Source of the DNA: Megaustenia siamemsis | Taxonomy: Eukaryota; Mollusca; Gastropoda; Stylommatophora; Ariophantidae | DNA length: 64,000 nucleotides | NCBI GenBank assembly: GCA_032433765.1 | Contig: JAVIAB010000160.1 | Location: 18,221,549 to 18,285,548 of the forward strand | Reading direction: 5' to 3' | Shown: positions 20,239 to 30,814 of the stretch, piece after piece | How the letters are laid out: each line of letters begins with the position of its first letter | Position numbering within the stretch: the first letter of the stretch is position 1 | The notes under the pieces: model-generated | Databases searched by the model: none | Seen by the model: the letters and a program-made list of their open reading frames with translations, nothing else | Told to the model about the DNA's origin: nothing | Program-made: the position numbers and the translations under genes

Positions 20239-20359
20239 TATATAAGGACATCACGCAGAATAGCAAGCTATTTTAGACTGCTGCCATCACAAAGAGAGCA
20301 CAATGAAATATGTAAAGCTAAGAATGTCGTGTGCGACCATGGACATTCGGTTCAATTAG
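20239..20359 (+). promoter_or_regulatory. Candidate TATA promoter with short leader
   Basis: TATATAAG at 20239-20246 is followed 57 bp later by an ATG at 20303 in AGCACAATGAAATATG. The frame stops after 18 codons (20359), or could end at a donor-like TATGTAAAG. An RTE insertion begins at 20398, so a real first exon could have been cut off. No product can be named. Confidence 0.25.
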
Positions 20360-20397
20360 TAGTGTTGCACAAAATAAGCTTTGTTATGATATATCGA

Positions 20398-20950
20398 CGA
20401 GGTGAGATGCAGGATGGCTCAGGCAAGCTTTTGGCTCAGCTTTCCAAAAAATGAGGAAGATACTATGCAATCCATTTTTGACAATAGAAACAAGAAAAAG
20501 AGTTCTTAAATGTTATGTAGAGCCAGTCTTGATATATGGATGTGGATCATGGACAATGGAACAACAAACAAGAAAATCAATGGAGTCTGTAAAAATGTGG
20601 TTTTACAGAAGAATGTTGAGAATACCATGGACAGCTAAGAAGAGTAATGAAAATGTTCCGAAAGAGACCAAAGCAAAAAGAGAGCTAATTTCCAATATTG
20701 GGAAGAAACAATCATAATTTTTTTTTTTTTGCCATGTAATGAGAAGGGAACAGATGGAATATATTGTAATAAATGGGAAAATTGAGGGACGAAGAGATAA
20801 AGGGAAGCAAAGAGAAAAAATACCAGCCATCTTAAGAGAATAGCTTGGCAGAAGATCGACAACGGAAATGATAAATAACTGTCGAGATCGAAAATTGTGG
20901 AGAGACATGATCACCTACGCCAGCAGGCCCGGTACTTGATGATGATGATT
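20398..20950 (+). mobile_element. RTE-A1 LINE, 5'-truncated
   Basis: Encodes 'MRKILCNPFLTIETRKRVLK', 'FYRRMLRIPWTAKKSNENVP' and the C-terminus to 'ASRPGT', then GATGATGATG. 9-bp duplication ATATATCGA at 20389-20397 and 20951-20959. The main 88-codon frame is broken only at a long T run (20717-20731). Confidence 0.85.
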
Positions 20951-20984
20951 ATATATCGAACATATTGTGAGTCTTCACGCTCAG

Positions 20985-21120
20985 TGCAGCAGAAGGTCAC
21001 GGCCTATGGGTCATGGCCCAAGCGCCCCCTTAGAGTGTCAAGAAACTGAAACCACGAAATACTTGCTCGATGGATTCTGCTTCTGATGATTAGATTGCCT
21101 TCTTCTGCGAACTATGTATA
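20985..21120 (+). repeat. Dispersed coding-like repeat (copy 1)
   Basis: Aligns in inverted orientation with 46260-46450: TAGAGTGTCAAGAA, ACTTGCTCGA(T/C)GG, TGATGATTAGATTGCCTTC. The shared frame contains 'LLMIRLP.SA'. Family unknown. Confidence 0.55.
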
Positions 21121-21590
21121 CAGATTCTCCCATTACTACATTAGTGACGTTTTCGTAGCATAATGATTTTGGCAGTAAATGTTTCAAAGACTTGTGTCAA
21201 AGATTTACAACTTTCTCGTGCGAAAAACTACATTATAAATCTCAAATGTTATTGAAATTTAAATTATAACTTCTTCTGTTCAACCTGCATATGCCGAAAA
21301 GGGATTAAACACGTGTTATGTTTCTTACATCAACAACACAACTATAATGTCATTGACAAACAACCGTGACAAACGAGGTATTGATCATCAATACCAGCGC
21401 ACTAGTCGTGGCGTGTAGATGTCCCCGTGGGCTGCTTGTTGAACCATTTGCTGTTTCTTTCTTTCTTCTTTTTTCTTTCTTTCTTTCCCGCTGCTCCTCT
21501 TGACTCTCACTGGTGTTCTCAATATTTATCTGTGGATGTAAATTTATGTTGCCTCAATATTCATGTGTAGAGATAATGTTTTATTGCCTT
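21121..21590. other. Unassigned
   Basis: Contains a CTTTCTTT tract near 21456-21486. No gene recognised. Confidence 0.4.
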
Positions 21591-21601
21591 GATAATCATT
21601 T

Positions 21602-21865
21602 TAAAAAAAAAGTAAAGTACCCCCGTCACGCCAAGTGGCGTATAGGGAAATATGGTGTTAGTGACCCTATATTTTACAGACCTTCAGCACATGATTTTTG
21701 GAGTAATGTGGTCGGAATTGCGCCCGTGCTGCTTTACTTTCCCAGAAAAAAATCCGGTACCCATTTTAAGGCTGGGTAAACCCGGAAGCCGTCGGTTGGG
21801 ATCGAACCCTACCCAATGTCCCTTGTAGTCCAGTTCACTAACCACTGAGCTATCGCGGCTCCCTC
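21602..21865 (-). mobile_element. SINE-1 with 11-bp TSD
   Basis: Complete SINE-1 on the minus strand: GGGAGCCGCGATAGCTCAGT head (box A), GGTTCGATCCCAACC (box B), body, and the 3' end CACTTGGCGTGACGGGGGTA. Duplication GATAATCATTT at 21591-21601 and 21866-21876. Confidence 0.9.
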
Positions 21866-22044
21866 GATAATCATTTGCTGGGGTAAATTTATGTTGCCTC
21901 AATAATCATGTGTAGAGATTTTAAAAAATGTTGCCTCAAAATTCATCTGTAGAGGTAAATGTTGCCTCAATAACAGTCTTGGTTGTTAAATGTAAACAAA
22001 TACTCGCATCCACACACAGTACTTATGCACTATTTTTTTTTTCC

Positions 22045-22305
22045 TCTCTGTAGCCTGGTTTGGAAAACCACCCCACTAGCTACCGACTTTCGGACAACCC
22101 GTGTTAGATTCCCGCTGGAAGCAGTTTGTGATTTGTACTCGTGGTTGGAAAAAATACCCCCGCGGTCGACCCAGCCGCAGGCAGAAATGGATAAAAGGAT
22201 ATCATTGTCGGTAGGTGAGGAATGGCGCCTCGCTCGTGAGTTACGATGCTTGAAGCGACATCAGACAGGAGTCTCCGAACACTTCTGAATAGGCAGCCGA
22301 GCATA
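22045..22305 (+). mobile_element. SINE-6 candidate
   Basis: A ~260-bp non-coding block with a tRNA-like start, box B-like GTGTTAGATTCCCGC near 22103, then GC-richer body. No TSD seen and no second copy in the window, so the call is tentative. Confidence 0.35.
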
Positions 22306-22465
22306 TATGAGTAAAATCCCGCGTGTGATGTCGCGTTTCAAGTATCGTACCTCTACCTTTACATTTTTCTACGTTTTGTTATCAGATGTGTTGTGGAAAG
22401 CAAGGAGTGGTAGACAGACAAAGAGATGGAGATACAATATCAGTTTGGAGTTTACATTCCTAAAG

Positions 22466-23215
22466 ATCTGTAATACGACACCAAAGAAGTGCATGGGCAT
22501 TTTACAACACGCTCGGCAGGCAGAATAGTCAAAGAAGACAGTGGTGCATGCGTCATGACCACGAGTAGCATGACGATGGAGGTGTTGGCAGTGACCAGGG
22601 CATTCAACTGGTTAGAGCACAAGACTGCACCCATGCCTGTATACTGAGTGAAAAAGAGTGGAGGCGGGCTCTGTACGCATGCAATGGTTAAAGTCATTGC
22701 AGAAGTCAGAATATACGTAAGGTGACCTTTGTCTATGTCCCTGGACGTGCGGGAGTACGGGGAAATGAAAGAGCGGACAGTTTGGCTAGCTGCGCTGTCG
22801 TTGAGGACGGTCAACCAATGGATCGGGTGGCCATCATCTGTGCCCTCCGAGATGTGGGAAGAGCACAGTACTTCGACAACCACAAATCCACGTCACTCCT
22901 TCGGATGAAAGAGATAGGAGTTAAGATGGGCACAGCCAAAAATGAGAAACTTAGTGGGCGTGTAAAAAAGACTTATCAACCAACACAGAACTGGAGTCGT
23001 CAGTCGCTGGGCACTTCGGGACATTCTGAGGAAGGGATCTGGGCACCTATGGACATGTTCGGAGTGCAATGATGATGACCCGCAAATAACTCAATAACTC
23101 AATAACTCAATTCCCAAAGAATTAATGAAGATAGAAATAGAGAAATTTGGCGAAGTCCTCACAGGTGTCCCAACGACTCCCAGCGTTATGGGATGATGAT
23201 AATGATGACGATGTT
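22466..23215 (+). mobile_element. LINE-F, RNase H to 3' end
   Basis: The frame at 22722-23072 encodes 'MTFVYVPGRAGVRGNERADS' (RNase H C-terminal half), then 'RMKEIGVKMGTAKNEKLSG' and 'KKTYQPTQNWSRQSLG'. Upstream 22466-22700 encodes the RNase H start in other frames ('SMTMEVLAVTRAFNWLE'). It ends with a GATGATGAT-type tail near 23190-23215. Matching fragments are at 1-241, 29407-29555, 30110-30662 and 35395-36163. Confidence 0.8.
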
Positions 23216-23304
23216 ATGGAAAATATTGTTCACCTTTGTCATGGTTAGTTCCTATGTTATCCTATATTTACATGTCCACTCTGAAGTTATTACTGTGCCA
23301 AGGC

Positions 23305-24232
23305 AGCTGACAAGTTAAGTAATAACAATTTAAGTAATATCAAGTTAAGTAATAACAATTTAAGTAATACCAAGTTAAGTAATAACAATTTAAGTAATAC
23401 CAAGTTAAGTAATAACAATTTAAGTAATATCAAGTTAAGTAATAACAATTTAAGTAATATCAAGTTAAGTAATAACAAGTTAAGTAATAACAATTTAAGT
23501 AATAACAAGTTAAGTAATAACAAGTTAAGTAATAACAAGTTAAGTAATAACAAGTTAAGTAATAACAATTTAAGTAATACCAAGTTAAGTAATAACAATT
23601 AAAGTAATAACAAGTTAAGTAATAACAATTTAAGTAATACCAAGCTAAGTAATAACAATTAAAGTAATATCAAGTTAAGTAATAACAATTTAAGTAATAT
23701 CAAGTTAAGTAATAACAAGCTAAGTAATAACAATTTAAGTAATAACAAGTTAAGTAATAACAAGCTAAGTAATAACAAGTTAAGTAATATCAAGTTAAGT
23801 AATAACAATTTAAGTAATAACAAGTTAAGAAATGACAAGTTATGTAATGACAATTTAAGTAATAACAAGTTAAGTAATAACAAGTTAAGTAATAACAATT
23901 TAAGTAATAACAATTTAAGTAATATCAAGTTAAGTAATAACAAGTTAAGTAATAACAAGTTAAGTAATATCAAGTTAAGTAATAACAATTTAAGTAATAA
24001 CAAGTTAAGTAATAACAATTTAAGTAATATCAAGTTAAGTAATAACAATTTAAGTAATAACAAGTTAAGTAATAACAATTTATGTAATAACAAGTTAAGT
24101 AATAACAATTTAAGTAATAACAAGTTAAGTAATAACAATTTAAGTAATATCAAGTTAAGTAATAACAAGTTAAGTAATGACAAGTTATGTAATGACAAGT
24201 TAAGTAATGACAAGTTATGTAATGACAAGTTA
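23305..24232. repeat. 15-bp satellite, ~62 units
   Basis: Unit AAGTTAAGTAATAAC with variants AATTTAAGTAATATC and AATGAC. Variants alternate in a 30- or 45-bp higher order in places. The Leu/Asn-rich minus-strand frames are by-products of a period divisible by three. Confidence 0.97.
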
Positions 24233-24834
24233 AGCTGATTACTGCATTTATTCATTGAAGGTTATTAGACGACACATTTCGGTTTGATATAACCAACAGA
24301 GGACGTCCATTTCCTCTCCAAAAGCGCTAAGAAATTAACTAAAATCAAATAAGCAACAATAATAACCAAATGTTTTTTTTTTATGAAATTAATTCCCTGT
24401 TGGGTTCTAATCATTATAATTTTACATGCAAATTTTGAAGAACTTACAAAAAGCGGTTAAAAAGATATCGATTTTAAAAGTTGGGCACGAGTTATGAAAC
24501 GGACTATAATGCTTTCGCCATGCACGAAACGTTCGGTAGCCACTGGCCGACTAAGACGATCTGAGAAGGCTCCAAAATAGTTGTTGATACATCCAGTCAT
24601 CTGGAAAACAATATAACAAAAGCTCCGCGGATTATCGTGTTTCTGAAAAGCGAAATTGTGTATGGTGTCGTACTCCCAGAGACTAAAGCACACTGGTCTG
24701 AAACTGGTTTTCCGTTTCATTGTTGTTGATTAAAATGATCACAGTAAAATGTGTAAATGGAGATTCCCGTTCTGACGTTGTTGACGGATATAGTTTATAT
24801 GATTTGTCATCATCATCAGGTCGCATGTCCTTTA
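24233..24834. other. Unassigned; 88-codon minus frame
   Basis: A minus-strand frame at 24457-24720 has mixed composition but no motif I recognise. No other signal. Confidence 0.3.
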
Positions 24835-25930
24835 CAGAACGTTACATTCACCACAGTTCGTCTGAAAGAATCTCTGTCTCTAACCAGATCTCCCACAGAA
24901 CGTTACATTCACCACAGTTCGTCTGAAAGAATCTCTGTCTCTAGCCAGATCTCCCACAGAACGTTACATTCACCACAGTTCGTCTGAAAGAATCTCTGTC
25001 TCTAACCAGATCTCCCACAGAACGTTACATTCACCACAGTTCGTCTGAAAGAATCTCTGTCTCTAACCAGATCTCCCACAGAACGTTACATTCACCACAG
25101 TTCGTCTGAAAGAATCTCTGTCTCTAGCCAGATCTCCCACAGAACGTTACATTCACCACAGTTCGTCTGAAAGAATCTCTGTATCTAGCCAGATCTCCCA
25201 CAGAACGTTACATTCACCACAGCTGGTCTGAAAGAATCTCTGTCTCTAGCCAGATCTCCCACAGAACGTTACATTCACCACAGTTCGTCTGAAAGAATCT
25301 CTGTCTCTAGCAGATCTCCCACAGAACGTTACACTCACCACAGCTGGTCTGAAATAATCTCTGTCTCTAACCAGATCTCCTACAGAACGTTACACTCACC
25401 ACAGCTGGTCTGAAATAATCTCTGTCTCTAACCAGATCTCCTACAGAACGTTACACTCACCACAGATGGTCTGAAATAATCTCTGTCTCTAACCAGATCT
25501 CCTACAGAACGTTACACTCACCACAGCTGGTCTGAAAGAATCTCTGTCTCAAGCCAGATCTCCCAAAGAACGTTACACTCACCACAGCACGTCTGAAATA
25601 ATCTCTGTCTCAAGCCAGATCTCCCACAGAACGTTACACTCACCACAGCTGGTCTGAAAGAATCTCTGTCTCTAACCAGATCTCCCAAAGAACGTTACAC
25701 TCACCACAGCTGGTCTGAAATAATCTCTGTCTCTAGCCAGATCTCCTACAGAACGTTACACTCACCACAGCACGTCTGAAATAATCTCTGTCTCTAGCCA
25801 GATCTCCTACAGAACGTTACACTCACCACAGCTGGTCTGAAATAATCTCTGTCTCTAACCAGATCTCCTACAGAACGTTACACTCACCACAGCTGGTCTG
25901 AAAGAATCTCTGTCTCTAGCCAGATCTCAC
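24835..25930. repeat. 61-bp satellite, ~18 units
   Basis: Core CAGAACGTTACATTCACCAC then GTCTGAAAGAATCTCTGTCT. Two main forms (CAGTTCGTCTGAAAG on the left, CAGCTGGTCTGAAATAATC on the right) plus a CAGCACGTC form. The left third is most homogeneous. Confidence 0.97.
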
Positions 25931-26094
25931 ACTTTTTCTGTTCTCATACATATTTAAGGTCTATCTAATGTGTTGAAACCACCTTCTTCTTGCTCAGCCT
26001 CTGATGCGTCGCCCATGACTCATTTCTTCCATTATTGTTCTTTGATGTTGTAACTACAACTTATTCTAGGTCTTCCTCGGATTCATCCGACATA

Positions 26095-26545
26095 TTGACC
26101 ACGTGACAGCAAAATGTTACATCTTCTCAATTTTCCTATATGATGCAGAAACACGGACATTAGACAAGAAAACAGAACAGAAAATTTAAGCCTTTGAAAT
26201 ATAGATTTATAGAAGAATATGTAGAATTGGATGGAAAGAAAAGAAAACAAACGATGAAGTTTTAAAACAACTAAAAATAAAAAGAGAACTACTAAACACA
26301 ATTAGAACAAGACAAATGAAATTCTTGGGACATGTTAAAAGACACAACAACCTACTAAAAGTAATATTGGAAGGGAAAATACAAGGTAAAAGAGGCAGAG
26401 GCAGACCAAGACTAACATGGACGAGTAACATCAAACGATGGACAAGTCAACCTATGACAATCTGCACCATCAAAGCAAGAAACAGAGGGGAATGGCGATC
26501 AATGGTAGCCAACCTTCGTTGCGGAGAAGGCACCCGATGATGTCG
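26095..26545 (+). mobile_element. LINE-B 3' region
   Basis: Encodes 'YRRICRIGWKEKKTNDEVLK', 'FLGHVKRHNNLLKVILEGKI', 'GKRGRGRPRLTWTSNIKRWT' and 'EWRSMVANLRCGEGTR'. The frame 26316-26540 is open for 74 codons. Reference copy for this family in the window. Confidence 0.85.
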
Positions 26546-26549
26546 GGGA

Positions 26550-27880
26550 GCAATACTTTCGCTCATCGAGTACCCCATGGCTATACACTCATATTGATAG
26601 TCTCTAGCAGTCCTCTCGCTCGAGTACCCCATGGCTATACACTCATATTGATAGTCTCAAACAGTCCTCTCGCTCGAGTACCCCATGGCTATACACTCAT
26701 ATTGATAGTCTCGAACAGTCCTCTCGCTCGAGTACCCCATGGCTATACACTCATATTGATAGTTTCTAGCAGTCCTCTCGCTCGAGTACCCCATGACTAT
26801 ACACTCATATTGATAGTCTCTAGCAGTCCTCTCGCTCGAGTACCCCATGGCTATACACTCATATTGATAGTCTCTAGCAGTTCTCTCGCTCGAGTACCCC
26901 ATGGCTATACACTCATATTGACAGTCTCTAGCAGTCCTCTCGCTCGAGTACCCCATGGCTATAAACTCATATTGATAGTCTCAAACAGTCCTCTCGCTCG
27001 AGTACCCCATGGCTATACACTCATAGTCTCTAGCAGTCCTCTCGCTCGAGTACCCCATGGCTATACACTCATATTGACAGTCTCTATCAGTCCTCTCGCT
27101 CGAGTACCCCATGGCTATACACTCATATTGACAGTCTCTAGCAGTCCTCTCGCTCGAGTACCCCATGGCTATACACTCATATTGATAGTCTCAAACAGTC
27201 CTCTCGCTCGAGTACCCCATGGCTATACACTCATAGTCTCTAGCAGTCCTCTCGCTCGAGTACCCCATGGCTATACACTCATATTGACAGTCTCTATCAG
27301 TCCTCTCGCTCGAGTACCCCATGGCTATACACTCATATTGATAGTCTCAAACAGTCTTCTCGCTCAGTACCCCATGGCTATACACTCATAGTCTCTAGCA
27401 GTCCTCTCGCTCGAGTACCCCATGGCTATACACTCATATTGATAGTCTCTAGCAGTCCTCTCGCTCGAGTACCCCATGGCTATACACTCATATTGACAGT
27501 CTCTAGCAGTCCTCTCGCTCGAGTACCCCATGGCTATACACTCATATTGACAGTCTCTAGCAGTCCTCTCGCTCGAGTACCCCATGGCTATACACTCATA
27601 TTGATAGTCTCAAACAGTCCTCTCGCTCGAGTACCCCATGGCTATACACTCATAGTCTCTAGCAGTCCTCTCGCTCGAGTACCCCATGACTATACACTCA
27701 TATTGATAGTCTCTAGCAGTCCTCTCGCTCGAGTACCCCATGGCTATACACTTATATTGATAGTCTCTAGCAGTTCTCTCGCTCGAGTACCCCATGGCTA
27801 TACACTCATATTGACAGTCTCTAGCAGTCCTCTCGCTCGAGTACCCCATGACTATACACTCATAGTGACAGTCTTCTGTT
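26550..27880. repeat. 54-bp satellite, block 1 (~25 units)
   Basis: Unit: GAGTACCCCATGGCTATACA, CTCATATTGATAGTCTCTAG, CAGTCCTCTCGCTC. Some units are 45 bp after losing 9 bp. The period is a multiple of three and the unit has few stops, so it is open on the plus strand for 317 and 148 codons ('VPHGYTLILIVSSSPLA' repeats) and on the minus strand ('MGYSSERTARDYQYECIA'). It begins directly at a LINE-B 3' end. Confidence 0.97.
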
Positions 27881-28289
27881 TCTAAGATGGCGGATCTAGT
27901 CCACGTTCTCTCGATCGCTGCAAAAAGTGCATTCGATGTCTGATTAATTTCAGTTCTCTTTCGCGCTCCTATGCATTAAAGTCAAGATAATGATCTACTT
28001 ATTACATCTGCTGCGATAAAACAATGTCGTACGCCGGCGATATTCCATTTTCGACAAATCAAGTGTTGTGAATGCGACCTTCCATCGTCTAGGCGTGTTC
28101 TGCGCTTTAGGTCACATTGGTGCTGTTCATGACCGTTGTTGGATTTGCTTGACGCAAGTTATTTCCATGTTACTTATTAATGTGAAATGCTTCGTCAGCC
28201 GCAGTTTTATCTCTTTAGGGAATTTGCACCGTGTTCTGTTCGTCGTATGCTACATTCACTAGAGTAATCAAGAATATAAATGGCGCGTC
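27881..28289. other. Unassigned spacer between satellite blocks
   Basis: Contains CTAAGATGGCGGATC near 27882-27896, a YY1-like initiation context, but the frame stops after 18 codons. No gene supported. Confidence 0.35.
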
Positions 28290-28617
28290 ATTGCTGTGCT
28301 AGCGCCATTGTTATGTGTGCTACGTCATCGTAATGGCTCATTGTAAATCCCTAGACCGGCGTTACGTTAATCTTACGGTGTGTTGTTTGATGTGCGACGG
28401 GGATAATCTGACGACTAACTGTGTGTTTAAATGTTCGAAATTTGAGTCAACAACGATGACCTAACATCATCAAGCGCTATACATTTTTAAAGAAATATGA
28501 TGATCATCACTTTCGGGAGGACGTGAACTTCTGGTATATGGTGGATAGGCGGCAAGAACTATTGCAGGCTATGCATGAAAAGTGTTCCTTGTTGCAGTTT
28601 CCTCATATTCCAAGTCC
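28290..28617 (+). mobile_element. RetroA copy, cut by SINE-4
   Basis: The plus-strand upstream part encodes a Cys-rich stretch ('VNLTVCCLMCDGDNLTTNCV') and stops near 28440. The RetroA body then runs to CCTCATATTCCAAGTCC at 28617, where SINE-4 follows. The 3' half and tail are absent. Confidence 0.7.
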
Positions 28618-28624
28618 AAATGGA

Positions 28625-28868
28625 CTTGTTGGTCTCGTGGCAGGACGCCGGCCTCGGGACAGAGTGGCTGTGGGTTAAAATCTCGGCTCCACCGGTTGGG
28701 ATTTTTATTTATGATTTCTCTCTGCGACAACCACCCCTGGTCTCAGCAGCGAGGCCGGGCTTGAAACGTCAGTTACTCATCGACGGAAAAAAATGAGTAC
28801 CTCAGAAGTCAGAATTATCTGCCTGTGCGGCGAGGGACCCCAGTGCACACGGCTGCCAGGGAAAAAAT
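28625..28868 (+). mobile_element. SINE-4, tRNA-like head
   Basis: A ~244-bp block: box A-like TGGTCTCGTGGCAGGACG, box B-like TGGGTTAAAATCTCGGC, then a body with GAAACGTCAGTTACTCATC. The short duplication AAATGGA flanks it (28618-28624, 28869-28875). Confidence 0.6.
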
Positions 28869-28957
28869 AAATGGATTAACAAGCAAAATTCAGTTTCTAG
28901 TCCCTAGGGACTTCGTCAAAGTTGAAAGCTGGCGAACGCAACAACAACAACAACAAT

Positions 28958-29358
28958 ATTGACAGTCTCTAGCAATTCTTTCGTTCATCGAAATAGCCCC
29001 CATGGCTATACACTCATATTGATAGTCTCCAACTGTCCTCTCGCTCATCGAGTACCTCATGGCTATACTCTCATATTGACAGTCTCCAACTGTCCTCTCG
29101 CTCATCGAGAACCCCATGGCTATACTATCATATTGACAGTCTCTAACAGTCCTCTCGTTCGAGTACCCCATGTCTATACTCTCATATTGACAGTCTCTAA
29201 CAGTCCTCTCGTTCGAGTACCCCATGGCTATACTCTCATATTGACAGTCTCTAACAGTCCTCTCGTTCGAGTACCCCATGGCTATACTCTCATATTGACA
29301 GTCTCTAACAGTCCTCTCGTTCGAGTACCCCATGTCTATACACTTATATTAACAGTCT
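28958..29358. repeat. 54-bp satellite, block 2
   Basis: Same satellite as 26550-27880 but with TATACTCTCATATTGACAGT and CTCTCGTTC variants, 7-8 units. A 1.1-kb block with RetroA and SINE-4 separates the two. Confidence 0.93.
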
Positions 29359-29406
29359 CTAAAAAGTGCAAAATGAATCAATGCTTTATTATGCTTATAA
29401 TTATTG

Positions 29407-29555
29407 CTTACAGTAAGATGCACGAAAGACAACTCATGTATGGTAATGCGATTCCTACTCGATTGTCCCTTTATAGAGTCTCATGACCTGGAGAGTATGT
29501 ACTTGGATATAAACGCAGATCAAGAACATTCGCTCAATGAAAAGCCGATTGAAGA
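29407..29555 (+). mobile_element. LINE-F fragment, left of RetroA
   Basis: Encodes 'CTKDNSCMVMRFLLDCPFIE' and 'INADQEHSLNEK', aligning with 'CTRDTPCVAMRYFLDFPTMD' of the copy at 35395-36163. Confidence 0.65.
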
Positions 29556-29562
29556 TAAGGAG

Positions 29563-30109
29563 AACAGGTTATGGTTATGGAAGGCCCCAGTATCACTGCA
29601 AACGAATTGCAATCCACAATTGCTCGATCGCCCGTACCAGTGGAATCATCCGAATTAATATCTCATCTCCCAAACAAAGAAAGGTAGCTGCAGTCCCCAT
29701 CATAGCAGCCTCAACACACGCCAAAAGACATAAGGCGAAACCGCACAGAAAGTGAACACAGCCATCTGTTGCCGTCAGATAATATCATCATTCATCGTAA
29801 ACAATCGGAACAGATTAAGGTGGAGTAAATCGCAGATAGTTCGCACTGGTAATGCTATTAAATTCGCCTGAGGACATAATGGGTATCTCTAACTCCAGGA
29901 TTTGCTCGCTACTATTTTTGTTGTTGTTGTTACTACCACACTCGACAGTGGATGTAGAAAACACAACTCGATTGTGGTTAATTTTGAGGTCAATATCTTT
30001 ATCTGCGACAATTGTAATGACACGACACTCTAATCTATACACATGGTTCTGTAGTGCGTCATTAACGAAGTGATGTGCCTTTACTGCATGTTCCAGTGGT
30101 AGAACTAAT
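29563..30109 (-). mobile_element. RetroA copy with different upstream cargo
   Basis: The minus-strand 3' part (29563-29814) is a RetroA body with tail GGTTATGGTTATGG. The upstream part is unrelated to the other copies and is one open frame. LINE-F flanks the unit on both sides, which suggests that body and cargo came in together. Confidence 0.55.
29815..30108 (-). CDS. Unassigned 98-codon frame upstream of RetroA body
   Basis: Open on the minus strand from just below a TAA at ~30109 to the stop at 29815. It contains 'EHAVKAHHFVNDALQNHVYR', 'LECRVITIVADKDIDLKINH', an Asn run and 'SITSANYLRFTPP' at the end. An AG precedes it (CATAATTAG), so it could be a terminal exon. Composition looks protein-like, with alternating hydrophobic strands, but I do not recognise a family. 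It may be a host or foreign gene end fused to RetroA. Confidence 0.25.
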   Translation of the reverse strand, partial: LVLPLEHAVKAHHFVNDALQNHVYRLECRVITIVADKDIDLKINHNRVVFSTSTVECGSNNNNKNSSEQILELEIPIMSSGEFNSITSANYLRFTPP

Positions 30110-30662
30110 TATGAAGATTGTGACGTCTACGCAATGACGACTAGATGTATGATGATGAGGTGTCATAACCGTGACAAAGGCTTTTAACTGGCTCGAGTCA
30201 CTTTCATATTTCTCATTACATTCATGTCTGTGTGACTCGATGAGCTTCATTTGTAAATTCCAGACAGGCTGCTCCCACAGGTGATGGCTGGAGTCGTTTC
30301 AGACGTCAAATATCTGCAGGTTTACCTTCTTGTTTACTATGGGTCAAGCTGGTTCTCGTGGCAACGAAAGAGCAAGTGATTCAGCGATCATGGGAGATGG
30401 GCAGTCAAGGGTTAAGACAGAAATCATTAATTAACATCATTTGGTAGGATGAATGATTTATTCAGAGAAAAGTGTATCTAAGTCGCTATCTGGAATGAGT
30501 GTACTTGATGTCTAGATTGACATTGCCAGAACAGAACGATAATCGAATTAATGAAAAGAATGATCGAGTAACAACCGGCACAGTTAGTCGCCGCTTGCTG
30601 ATAAGCATTTGGAGGAAAACAATCTGTGCACTCGTGGATATGTCCGGAATGTAATGATGATG
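30110..30662 (+). mobile_element. LINE-F fragment, right of RetroA
   Basis: Encodes 'VITVTKAFNWLES'-like and 'GSRGNERASDSAIMGDGQS' and ends 'WICPECNDDD' with a GATGATGAT tail at 30653-30662. About 100 codons of LINE-F between the two halves are missing. Confidence 0.65.
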
Positions 30663-30814
30663 ATACTAACATAATATAACATAAACTAAAATAACATAAC
30701 ATATCATAACATAGCTAGCATATCATAACATAATCTCATATCAGATGGTCAGATACCGTTAGAAATTATGAACTATGGTAAAGATCAGACCAGCTTATAG
30801 TTAAATATATGATT

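Noticed and set aside
23290..24255. Leu/Asn-rich minus-strand frames as coding sequence
   Set aside because: Pure translation of a 15-bp satellite; low complexity and no start context.
24457..24720. 88-codon minus-strand frame
   Set aside because: Ordinary composition but no motif, start context, splice evidence or second copy; too little to call a gene.
24835..25930. CRISPR-like array of regular repeats
   Set aside because: Units are contiguous with no unique spacers, in a eukaryotic intron/TE setting. The same applies to the other arrays.
26438..27885. Long plus-strand open frames as possible repeat-protein genes
   Set aside because: They start in LINE-B and are made of the 54-bp satellite. 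Frames are open on both strands because the unit has few stops and a period divisible by three.
27887..27943. ATGGCGGATCTAG start in a YY1-like context (AAGATGGCGG)
   Set aside because: The frame ends after 18 codons without a clear donor; satellite DNA lies immediately upstream.
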